Assembly (NCBI GenBank): GCA_963082975.1
Contig: OY720348.1
Coordinates: 22,249,146-22,313,145, forward strand
Length of the DNA: 64,000 bases
Reading direction: 5' to 3'
Source: Labia minor
Taxonomy: Eukaryota; Arthropoda; Insecta; Dermaptera; Spongiphoridae
A program made the translations under genes and the position numbers. Shown here one piece after another: positions 45,336 through 55,121 of this stretch; position 1 is the first letter of the stretch, and each line of letters starts with the position of its first letter. The notes under the pieces are model-generated. The model ran no database searches. It had not been told where the DNA came from and saw only the letters and a program-made list of their open reading frames with translations.

Positions 45336-45936
45336 ATTTTGGTATAATAAATTTTGTGGTATCTGTAATTGTTTTTTGTTTTATATAAACAAACAGAATA
45401 TGCTTTGGGAACATGAAACCTTAAATCATTTAACCTACTGAAAGGGATAATTCAACGAGAATTGATTCCACATTAGATACAAACCTTTCGGTTAGATCTC
45501 AATTTAGTGATTTTTCTCCGTGTGTCTCTCACAAAATCAATTGGTTCAATGCTTGTTTTTCTAAATTCGATCAGGCCGGGAGAACTGTTTTCCTTCGTCT
45601 GTTGTATTCATTGCTTGTTTACACTAGTAACAGTTTGTATTAACCTGAAATCAATTAGGATTGTTTCTATTATGACACTATATATAGGTATATACACATA
45701 TTCTATATATCCTCTCTCACTTTGATGCTTTTAATAGTCACTTGATTTAAATAAAATATAGAGACAAATTGATCCCATTAGATAAAATAGTTCAGAACAA
45801 GATATAATACATATAAACCTATTTTGGGAAAATGGAAACTGTTTAACGTATCCTCAAAAATTAACTCTTTATTTTTAGAAAAAAACAACAACTTGTCATC
45901 TGATGATACGACAGTTTGATTTAACTAAATCGATTG
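45336..45936. other. AT-rich DNA, no supported gene
   Basis: Two short frames (45259-45441, 45507-45725) are cysteine- and hydrophobic-rich but have no splice or start support. Left unannotated. Confidence 0.35.
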
Positions 45937-46097
45937 GTATTTATCAGTGTTTCTTAACCTTTTCAAGCGAGTCACACCCTTTGGAATCTGAAAATATATC
46001 TGTGCACCCCATTGAAAAATGTGTTTTAATTTTTTAGTCTAGAAAAATACATTTTTGATGGTTTGAAATTTAATAAATGATATTTAATAATTTTTAC

Positions 46098-46445
46098 CGA
46101 CCGACGATAGTAAGGGAGGTATTGTTTTCACACCAAATTTCACATGTGGAGATTTTTACATATCTCCACGAATCATGCATTTTCTAAACAGAAAAAAGTA
46201 TTTTTAGCATGATGTCTGTCCGTCCGTCTGTCCGTCTGTCCGTTCGTCTGTCCGTCCGTATAGATGTGTACAGCCTGAACGGCTCAACCGATTTTGATGA
46301 AATTTGGTATATTTACTTAATGCATCAGTGGGATGAATTGATCAACTTTTGGTGCAATTCCGGAAACCGGAAGTGGTAGTATTAGCGATCGACGATAGGA
46401 AGGAAAGAGTTATTTTCACACCAAAGGAGATTTTTTTATATATCA
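46098..46445 (+). mobile_element. Interspersed repeat family C, copy 2
   Basis: Begins ACCGACCGACGATAGTAAGG, contains CACGAATCATGCATTTTCT, a GTCCGTCCGTCTGT array and GGCTCAACCGATTTTGATGA. The opening block is repeated at 46387 (ATCGACGATAGGAAGGAAAG), so the unit is partly duplicated. The AACCGATTTTGATGAAATTT motif is known from several invertebrate repeats; class not assigned. Other fragments: 39396 and 57445 (minus). Confidence 0.6.
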
Positions 46446-46524
46446 CCACGAATCATGCACTTTGTATTGGTTTTATCCTCGAGAAAAATCATATTTATTA
46501 GTTTTTTCTTGATTTAAAATTATA

Positions 46525-46552
46525 TGACGTCATCCAGCCATTCATGACGTCA
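46525..46552. promoter_or_regulatory. Pair of CRE-like palindromes
   Basis: TGACGTCA occurs at 46525-46532 and 46545-46552, exactly 20 bp apart. This is the consensus for CREB/ATF factors. It lies inside repeat-derived sequence, so function is uncertain. Confidence 0.3.
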
Positions 46553-46839
46553 CAGCCTGGTCTTGCATATATATTATAAATAAAATAAAATTAAAAATGT
46601 TTATATTTATTATTTATGTATCCATATCTGTTTTTTATTACATTAATAGATATATGAAAATTATTTGAAATTGTTTCTGTAGCTGGAAATTAATTTATTT
46701 CAAACCGTCGGTCGGTTCGGACCTGGCCACAGGTCAACTTATTATGGTTAGGTAGGGGGGCTTCTCCTGCATCCCCAAAAATACATCCCGCAATCCTACG
46801 GGTGAGGGCACACTCCCAGTTAAGGACCACTGGTTTATA

Positions 46840-47422
46840 TATATTTATAAATTCATATTTAAAGTGATTTTAAAGAACAAAATATTTTAAGGTATTTTAT
46901 CATGTTTTAAAAATAATCCAATAACAAGTTTGCAATATTGGTGAAAATTTAAATATTTTTTTTTTTGATCCAAATCCAATTCAAAAAATTATAGACAAGG
47001 AGAAAAAATAAAGGTCAGTGGTTGGGCTGTTGGTGAAAAAAAAACGCCCCATTTGTTCACAAAAGGAAATTAAAACCAAATAGATAAATGCAAAAGATTA
47101 GAAATTAAATAAGATCAAACAGAGAGAAAAGAATTTAAATAAACATACGGTTGGTGGAATTTTATTGGAATAAATTTCATTTGCATGGATTAAAAATCAA
47201 TTAAAATATGAAATAATAATAATCAATTAATTCACGATGGATGTTTGAATAAAAAAAAAAAAAATAATCAAAAACAAATCCAGCGAGGTTTAGCACAAGG
47301 CTCATTCATGTTCCGATGGAAGAAAGAGTAATAATTAGATATTTTTTTTTTCTTTTTCCTTGTTTTTATTTAATTTCAAATTAAAATATATGTGTAAAAT
47401 ATGAAAAATATAATAACTTAGT
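46840..47422. other. AT-rich DNA, no gene seen
   Basis: AT-rich with several A and T runs (47251-47265, 47342-47350). No coding frame. Confidence 0.5.
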
Positions 47423-47587
47423 AAAAATATTTATTTCTAGATAAATAAAATAGTTGATGAGGTTTCAATTTGATATATATGTCTTTATGCACATTTCAAT
47501 TGTTACATCATCATCAGAAATGCGCATAAAGCAAATATATAAACTAATGTAATTTCACCGACTGTTTTAATTATAGAAAAATATTCA
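47423..47587. repeat. Imperfect hairpin related to 36244-36500
   Basis: Arms 47423-47496 and 47517-47587 pair imperfectly, best at TCTTTATGCACATTTC with GAAATGCGCATAAAG. The centre, TTACATCATCATCAG, resembles the loop of the 36.3 kb hairpin (TTAAGTCATCATTAG). Confidence 0.6.
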
Positions 47588-48303
47588 TACTCTATCTATT
47601 TTTTTATCTATACTTTTAAATTCAATTTTTGTAATATATTAATATATTATTGTTTCAACGAGTATATATAAATAATGTAGTGTCAATTATCCCTTTTTGT
47701 ATTTTAATAATTAAATAATTAATTATGAATTATAGCATATATGTATTTTTTAAATATTTATTATGATTTATATAATTAATTTAAATTAATTTAAACCTAA
47801 ATAATCCTTCACTTGTTAAAATAAGCCGTTACATACTTTATTTCTATCGTTTTTCTTTAATGTATTACTTATATAAGATTTTTTTAAATATTCATGATAA
47901 TTTTATGATTATTTATTAAAAAAATTGTTGATTTTAATAATAACATATTTAAAAAATATAAGAAAAATTTTTTTTTTCATTAAATCAAGTTAATTAATTA
48001 AAAGAAAATAAAAACCTTAGACATATATTATTTTACTTAAACCTCTTTGTACGGAAATTAAAGAATGTAAAACAATTTTTCTGAAAAATTTAATAATATA
48101 TCAAAGGAATCGTCAACTGTTTTTCAATATAATTAAAAAATAATATTATTAAATTTTTTTTTTCCTTTTTTTTAAACCAATTATATTTTTTAATAACAGA
48201 TTTTTATTTTATTTTAAAATAGAATAGTTAAATGATGATGATAAAATGGTTCGACTATCGGGATGAAAAATATTATTCGAAGTATAAAATAAATTAATAT
48301 AGT
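47588..48303. other. AT-rich DNA, no gene seen
   Basis: AT-rich throughout; nothing recognised. Confidence 0.55.
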
Positions 48304-48528
48304 CAGTGTGGTTTCCAAATTTATTTGGTTTATCGACCCTTGAAAATTAATTTTTCTTTTTATAAATTTTAATAGAAATTAAACCGAAAGATATAATTAT
48401 ATAGTCATGTTTCTACCTTTTTCGTTAAATTTAGTAAAGAACATTTCCCCAAATGAACCAATGGTCATCAGCACCCTCCTGGATCGCTGAAACAACGACC
48501 AGGGGAGTGCCCAGTTTGAGAATCAATG
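48304..48528. mobile_element. Possible hAT-like MITE, diverged
   Basis: Left CAGTGTGGTTTCCAAAT and right CAGTTTGAGAATCAATG are weak inverted termini of the hAT type. The flanks, AATATAGT and ATATAGAT, match only when shifted. The right arm has CAACGACCAGGGGAGTGCCC. Confidence 0.35.
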
Positions 48529-49259
48529 ATATAGATAGAAATAGGGTGGTTTCCCATTTTTATTTTTTTTTTTTATTTTTCTTAGATGAAAGATTAGACA
48601 AGGTGATTAACAAAAAAACTGAGTAAAAAATAAAATATTTTATTTATAATTTTATTACAAATAAAAAGACTCCCACCATAAACACTAGTTAAAAATAACC
48701 TCGCAACCCTGTGACCCAAACATTACTATTTATTGATAATTTTTGCAAACTTAACCCATTCATTATTACTTTAACATTTTTAATAAGAGAATTACATTTC
48801 TATTTATTTGTTTAGTTTGTTTTAACTGTTATAGCTTGGAAAACTATTGTTTTTCGAATGCTACTGCGCAAGTTTCTCAATAGAATGCGCTGCTTGCTTA
48901 TGCGATGTGACGTCGCAGTATTTTTTTTATAAAGTTTTTAATAATTAATTAATATTAGTTAATTCCTTATAGAAAAGCTTTTTAATAAAATGAAATTACA
49001 AGAATATAATGTTATTTTATAAATACAAAAATTTTGCAATCTCTATATGAAGGATGACAAAATTATATTAATCTCTTTTTTGAAAAACTATTTAATTGAA
49101 TAATTTTAAATAATATAATTAACAGAATTAATGCAAATAAAGTTTAAATCAAATGTACTTAAATTTTTTTTGAAGAAAAAAAATAAATAAATAAACAAAA
49201 TAGAAATTATAATGAAAAAATAAATAAAATTTGTTAATTTTGTTTAAAAAAGTAAAGGA
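48529..49259. other. AT-rich DNA with a short mixed patch
   Basis: 48855-48920 is lower in AT, with TACTGCGCAAGTTTCTCAAT and a near-palindrome TGCGATGTGACGTCGCA. Otherwise AT-rich; no frames. Confidence 0.4.
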
Positions 49260-49601
49260 TTAGATTATCAGGACCACAGAAAAGATCAATATCTAGTTTA
49301 GCCGGTGTTGGCCCTTGTATTTTGTAGAAATCGGAGTCATTTATTCCAAATTTCTCGTTTTGTTCGCCTGTTAAATGAAATGAGTGGAGCAAAAGAACGA
49401 TCCAACCCATTTATATAGATAGAGAAAGGGAAGAGGGCTTGAATATGGAAGGAGGGGGTATCATACTTTAGCACTCGCCACCTTTGCCAAACGGCTGGCG
49501 CTCAGATTATACCGTAAATTGCATTAATCCATGTCCCGTGGGGCAGGGGGCTCCAGCTTTAAATGAGCTCGACGTTTAACTGCTTTTCATGCCAGCAACT
49601 T
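49260..49601. promoter_or_regulatory. Lower-AT island upstream of a putative promoter
   Basis: Mixed composition with CTAGTTTAGCCGGTGTTGGC, CACCTTTGCCAAACGGCTGG and TCCCGTGGGGCAGGGGGCTC. No coding frame and no repeat match. Its position immediately upstream of a TATA/initiator pair suggests proximal regulatory sequence; inference. Confidence 0.35.
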
Positions 49602-49635
49602 TATTTATATAAACTTAAGCCACTTCTCCAGTCGG
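49602..49635 (+). promoter_or_regulatory. Candidate TATA box plus initiator
   Basis: TATTTATATAAA at 49602-49613 is followed by CTCCAGTCGG at 49626-49635, whose A at 49630 fits an arthropod CAGT-type initiator. The first T of the TATA-like stretch lies 28 bp upstream, close to the usual -31 to -28. In such AT-rich DNA TATA-like strings are common, so the case rests on the combination with the downstream splice donor. Confidence 0.35.
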
Positions 49636-49692
49636 TATTATTAACCCCAATCGCAGAGCTTGCATAAGTCAACAACCTTCAGTTTAATAGTG
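49630..49692 (+). other. Candidate short non-coding first exon
   Basis: From the putative start at 49630 to GTG|GTAAGT at 49692/49693, a near-consensus splice donor. The 63 bp exon has no ATG, as for a 5' UTR exon. If it is not spliced, the first ATG at 49703 opens a 24-residue frame with a basic, hydrophobic start (MAIKKFIIPTLITSFILKN) ending at 49777. Both readings are speculative. Confidence 0.3.
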
Positions 49693-49845
49693 GTAAGTTC
49701 AAATGGCGATCAAGAAATTCATCATCCCCACCCTCATAACTTCATTTATTCTAAAAAATAGAACACATTTTCCATGAATGTAGGCTAAAGTGATCCTCCA
49801 AAGGGATTTATAGGGTCACCCCTCCAGAACTCTTTGACTTTAGAC

Positions 49846-50078
49846 CAGTGATTCTCAACCACAGCACTTTAGTGTACCGCGAGATTATGAGGCTCTTAAA
49901 CATTTCCGACTTTTTTTTAAATTTTTTCAATTTGGTTCTAAAAAAAAGGTAAACCGTTTTTGGAACGACTTTTTTTCAATATGGTAAACTTTTACATTTA
50001 TCTTTTTCTTTGTGTGCCGCAAAATTTTTAAACCCTTAAAAGTGTACCGCGGTAAAAAAAAAAGGTTGAGAATCACTG
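49846..50078. mobile_element. hAT MITE, copy 3
   Basis: Ends CAGTGATTCTCAACC and GGTTGAGAATCACTG. Perfect 8 bp duplication CTTTAGAC at 49838-49845 and 50079-50086. Inner GTGTACCGCG motifs on both sides. No coding. Confidence 0.92.
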
Positions 50079-50086
50079 CTTTAGAC

Positions 50087-50804
50087 TATACCAATTCAAT
50101 CGAAGGAAAATACATACATTAACTTTTTTTTATAGAATATTATATATTATAATATAAAAATAAATTTTATTTTAAAAATTTCAACTGTAATTCTGTGGGG
50201 TATATTTCATTCATTCATTCATTCATCATTCATCAGAAATCGTATCCCAAGATCACCGCAACATATACAATAAAATATACAATAAAAATAAATGTTTGAA
50301 ATATGAAAATGTAGGTATTTTTACATTGTTTTTTTTTCATTTCTACTATTATTTCATACTCTCGCTATATACATTATATTTCTCTTGTACTACACATTTT
50401 CAATCGTTAATAAAAATACTTTTTATTCATCCACCCAAGTCAAAAAATTTTTTTTTAAACTTCAAGTGGATGATATTACTTGTTGTTAATACAGTTTTTT
50501 CTAATATTTATTCATTAATTAAATATGTTTAATTTTTTTTTAATTTTATACGATAGGAAAAAAATTTTCCTTATATAAAATATTTAGTATGTTTCTTGCA
50601 ATGCCTTTAGTTGGTAGAGAATCTAAATATTACTATATAAATGTAACTTTTTCTATATAACAAACATCTGAAAAATATATATTTAATACCAAAGCCTCTC
50701 CTTTCCTTCCTTCATTTGGCCACTCTATATTCTCTTTTGTAAATATTTTTTATTCTTAAAATAATACCCATGTTCAAATTTTCTTTTCATAATAATAACA
50801 TATA
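50087..50804. other. AT-rich DNA, no gene seen
   Basis: AT-rich, with a CATT repeat at 50205-50236. The frame at 50296-50532 is low-complexity and hydrophobic; not supported. Confidence 0.5.
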
Positions 50805-50940
50805 TCAGTGGTTTAGTGGTTAGCTTGACTGCCTACCACACTGAAGACTCGAGTTGGGGCCTAGGGAAATTCTATAATTAATCATTTCTCTTTAAAAACT
50901 GCGTGATTCTCAGGGTGTATCCGCAAATAATAATAACATA
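50805..50940 (+). mobile_element. tRNA-derived SINE, copy 2
   Basis: Same organisation as copy 1: TCAGTGGTTTAGTGGTTAGC head, GACTCGAGTTGGGGCCTAGG B-box region, GCGTGATTCTCAGGGTGTAT body and AATAATAATAA tail. The B box is weaker (GTTGGGGCC). Confidence 0.75.
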
Positions 50941-52150
50941 TAAATAATTAAATCTCAAAAAAGAAAGTTTTAGTCAATTTCCTGAAAAATATTAATAAGT
51001 AATGATTATAAATTATAATTAAGTATATATATATAAATACAATATTTATATAAAAAAAAGATTATTGGTTTAGAAAATCCATGACTTAAGATCAAATTTT
51101 GTCAAATATCATTTTTTAATAATTTTTAATTCGTTAAATAGTTTTAACAATTTTAAAAGTAGTAATTAATTTTAAAATATTATTTTTTTAAATTACTTAT
51201 TTTCTTAATTCTAATAATGTATCGAAATATTAAATTAATCATTATTTATTAATATTAAGTTCTATAAACAATATTTATACATATATATTAACAATAAAAT
51301 ATATTTTCTTGACTAATACTAAAATTAAATTAGATTAAAAAATAATATTGCAAATAATAATATTAATAATAAAAAAAAAATGCATGAAATAATATTTTTA
51401 GAGCACATTATATTCCAAAAGAGGATCACTCTTGTCAAAAGCTAACCAACCTTTTTTTTTACAGTACACTTCACATTTAGTAAACCAATATGAAAAAAAT
51501 CAAGTTGATTAAATGGAGCTATCGTGTGGCGTAATAAATAATATCTTTCTATATTTAGCAAACATTGATTGTTATTTTAATAGAGTAGTCAGTTGGTAAA
51601 ATATTTGATAGCCAGTAAAAATTATCTTACTCACTTTTTACTCAATTCGATACCAAATATTCATTTTTATTTAAGTTAACTTTCATATGGAAATAATTTT
51701 TAATCTTGACACCTAATAACTTGACAACAAAAAAAAAAGATTAAAAGCATTAGAGATTCTTTTAATCTATAAAAAAAATATAATTATATTATCGTATAAT
51801 TACTATGATTGTCACGAACATAAAAGAAATTTGATTTGACATGTTATGTGTCATTTTTTAACATAATTATCATGATGAAAAGATTATTTTCGAATTACTA
51901 CTCAAAAAAATGTTTAACTTATTAATTTAACTAACAACATATAAATATTTCTATTATATACTTTTTTTTTAAATTAGTTATATTATTTATTAAAACGATC
52001 TTAATTTTAATTAAATACATTAATAAATCATAAAATAAATATATAAATATCTAATAAAAACATGAAAATATGATCCTTATTTGCGAAAAAATATTTTTAA
52101 ATTTTGTTATATATCTACAATTTAATATATATATATATATATATATATAT
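50941..52150. other. AT-rich DNA, no gene seen
   Basis: AT-rich; TA tract at about 52124-52150 next to the following MITE. Confidence 0.55.
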
Positions 52151-52414
52151 TATTTCCTGGTTATTTTCAGTATTGTGTAAAATTTGAGTCTAGAAGTTTG
52201 GGCGCCAAAATAGAAATTTTGAGGAAGGAATTTTTCTGGGATTCTAAGTCTTAGTCTGTAAAGAAGAGTCAATGTTGAGGTTTTGGTTACATTGACTAAG
52301 ACTCAGGATCCCAAAGAATTCCCTCCCAAAAATGTATCTTGAAAATCGCTATTTCGGCGCCCAAACTTGAGATCCAAATATTATACAAACACGTGAAAAT
52401 AAGCAGGAAATAAT
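52151..52414. mobile_element. Foldback MITE family D, copy 2
   Basis: Outer ends TTATTTCCTGGTTATTTTCA and GAAAATAAGCAGGAAATAAT. Inner inverted pairs include GTTTGGGCGCCAAAATAG with CTATTTCGGCGCCCAAAC and GGGATTCTAAGTCTTAGTC with GACTAAGACTCAGGATCCC. About 115 bp arms. Related to 2025-2210. Confidence 0.8.
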
Positions 52415-53176
52415 TTTTATAAATAAAAACGTTCAATAAATACTAAACGATAAGAATTAATAGAATGAAATATATAGATATATAGCATGAAAGATCCGAT
52501 AGAAGGACTTTATATGTATTATAGAACTGTCAAATAATTATATTCTCCATAATTTTTATTTCTCAAGTCAATCTAAATAATTTGCAAATGATTTTATCTA
52601 AAATTTGAACATTTATTTGAATGCATAAATTTTATTGTTTATATCTCTCATGGATAATAATTTATTTTCCGGAAAAATAATATACTAATATATCCCACAA
52701 TTAGGTGATATTTGGGTTTATTTCATACCAATTTAATTAATTATAATTCCTATCTCATAACGATCAGTTTTATTTTAATGATTATTGATTAATAAAAATT
52801 AATATTTAGAAATTAGTGGTGATTTTTATTGCTTTTTTTATTTTCAAAATAAAAAAAAAATAATCATGATAATAGTTCATTATACTATATGTAATGAATA
52901 AAAATAAATAATTGTTAAAATTGATTTTTATCTAATTTTAATTGCTAGCTAGAGATTTTGAGTGGTATATTTTGTCTAAATTAAGATTATAAAGGTGAAA
53001 GTTTATTGATTCGTGATAGCAAATGTAATCACATAAGTGATGAAGGGTGAAAGGGTCGGTGAGAGGGAGAAATGTGGATACTCCAGTGGGATAATATAAT
53101 ATAACAATAAAATTATTAGTCAATTATATGAGTGATATAAGAAAAATAATATTTCTAATTTTTAGAGATGTATAAG
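52415..53176. other. AT-rich DNA, no gene seen
   Basis: AT-rich; a short minus-strand frame at 52938-53123 has no support. Confidence 0.5.
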
Positions 53177-53773
53177 AAAAATCGGGGGTGTCTCCACTCG
53201 ACTCAATTTCTCGCAATTTTGAATTAGATTAATTAACATAAATTATATTTAAATTAAATTTAATTAACTATAAAATATAAATTAAAATTAATAAATAATA
53301 TTTATTAAACCAGTGTTTGGCTCTTTGTTGATGGCACCACGTTACGTGCTGGCGCGTGTTTTGCAGACGTTCTAAAAAATTAATTCCCGACTTTCAGTGA
53401 TTCAATCAAGCCGAAATTCTATATATAGCAGTTTTATACAATTTTTAATCATATGAAAAACTATCAAACATATATCTTTATTTTTATGGTCAGTTTAGAG
53501 GAAAAAAAATGAAAACGCGTGGTAGGTAATGGTCCTCTTCCGAACATTTCTCCAAAGTTGATATACGAATCTTTACTAATGCCCGTGTACCAAATTTTAT
53601 TATTCTAGCTCAAACTGTTTTTGCGTAATCTTGTCTACATGTACACACACACACACATACATTTTTCTCAACCTTACTGAAACTGACTCAGGGACCTTCA
53701 AAACGTATAAAAACACCAAAATCTCGAAAATTTTAGTAAACGCAATACTCTCTCTGGCGAGATAGTAAAAAGT
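53177..53773 (-). mobile_element. Family B repeat, copy 6
   Basis: Full-length-looking and in minus orientation. 3' end GTGTCTCCACTCGACTCAAT at 53189; 5' end GGCGAGATAGTAAAAAGT at 53756-53773. Internal ATGGCACCACGTTACGTGCT and GGGACCTTCAAAACGTATAA as in other copies. An ACAC run matches the GTGT run of other copies. Confidence 0.75.
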
Positions 53774-54522
53774 ACGTTTATTTATTTACCAATGATTGGC
53801 TAACTAATTCTAAGACATTACTGAACACGAAAGTTTTTGTCACAAGAAATAAGTTATTTCTATTTAATCCCTATCACACCATATCTAATTACTCCCCAGT
53901 CATCTCCCAAAATTGGTTTCTTCATACACCTTTCTTCACCAATTCTAACCACCATCCTTCTTTACTTTATATTTCTGGTTATGTTTACGAATACATAGAA
54001 ATGATTTAAACACTGGTTATGCAATTCCACTGTGAATTCATCGATCGACCAAACAAGCTATTTTCAAACTGATACCAATAATGATTTAATACCATTGCAT
54101 ACCATATTTTGTGCCTTTTAAGCTAAAAATAATAATAATAATTATAAATCACTGTTTATTGATCATATTTTATTAATGATAATAGAAAAAAAATGACAGT
54201 TCAATAATTTTTAAATATTTTATCTTTAATTAGTTTAAATTCTTTATTGATTTTTCATTTTTATTTTTCTACCTGGCTATATTAAATGCAATGGCAATAT
54301 CTTTAAAACAAAAACGAAGGGGATTATAGAGATTGTTTTCTTATAGCTCCCTATAATTCCCCCACAAATCCATTGGGTTTGTTTCTAAAGCTTTCACCGT
54401 TTCGTTGTTATATATCTATTTCTTCAGGTTCACTTTGATTCATTTTCATCACTTTCTCTCTCTATCCCTCTCTCTATCTCTATCTATCTCTTTCTCTCTC
54501 ACTCATGACTCATTCTCTCCAG
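53774..54522. other. Mixed AT-rich DNA ending in a polypyrimidine tract
   Basis: 53870-54120 and 54290-54420 are somewhat less AT-rich. 54446-54520 is a CT-rich microsatellite that doubles as the polypyrimidine tract before the AG at 54521-54522. Confidence 0.4.
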
Positions 54523-54623
54523 GTTCTAATATCCGAAAATGGCTTCAGACACGCAATACTCATCAGTTATTTGATGATTTCCAACAATACTTGAAACAAT
54601 ATTTCTCCCTTCTCTACAGTTGA
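54523..54623 (+). CDS. Putative terminal coding exon
   Basis: A long CT-rich tract and TTCTCTCCAG precede a frame reading SNIRKWLQTRNTHQLFDDFQ then QYLKQYFSLLYS and a TGA at 54621-54623. The sequence is rich in charged, aromatic and glutamine residues and unlike translated AT-rich noise. The frame begins with two bases (GT) completing a split codon, so the preceding intron is phase 1. That matches the phase 1 donor at 7115/7116; joined, the split codon would be glycine. No family is recognised. The CT tract could make the acceptor look better than it is, and no AATAAA is evident just downstream. Confidence 0.35.
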
Positions 54624-55121
54624 CTAGAATTGTTAATTAACTAAAATACTAGTAATTAAAAAGTAATTTTTATTTTAGAAATATAATTGAATCTTAGAGA
54701 ACTCTATTAATAGACGAAAGGGAGAGAATTTTTGTTTATGGTTAATTATTCATTCTTTCTTCATGATTGATATCTGTTAACCATATTTCATTTGTATTCA
54801 ACTATTACAATTTATTTATTCTGAAACAAAATGACATATATATATATATATTATCTTATTGTACTAGTAAAAATTCTATATTTGTATTTTTTAAATATTA
54901 AAGAATTTTTTTGTAATTCACCCCATAGATAATATTTACATAGAAAAATCGATCTGTATTGGTTTCAGCCTCGGTAAAAATAATCTTTGTTAGTTTTTTC
55001 TTAATTTAAAATAGGAATTTTTATAATAAAAATATGGCGCCAGATAACGCCAGACATCGCTTCCTTAAATACAAAATATTTTAAATTAAATAAGATTAAA
55101 AATATTTATTTTAATAATATT

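Larger units (their letters stand above)
45945..46831. mobile_element. hAT-like element carrying a family C insertion
   Basis: Left end CAGTGTTTCTTAACC and right end AGTTAAGGACCACTG are hAT-type inverted termini. Flanks GTATTTAT and GTTTATAT match at 6 of 8 positions. The right arm includes CATCCCGCAATCCTACGGGT. A family C repeat fills much of the middle. No transposase seen. Confidence 0.5.
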
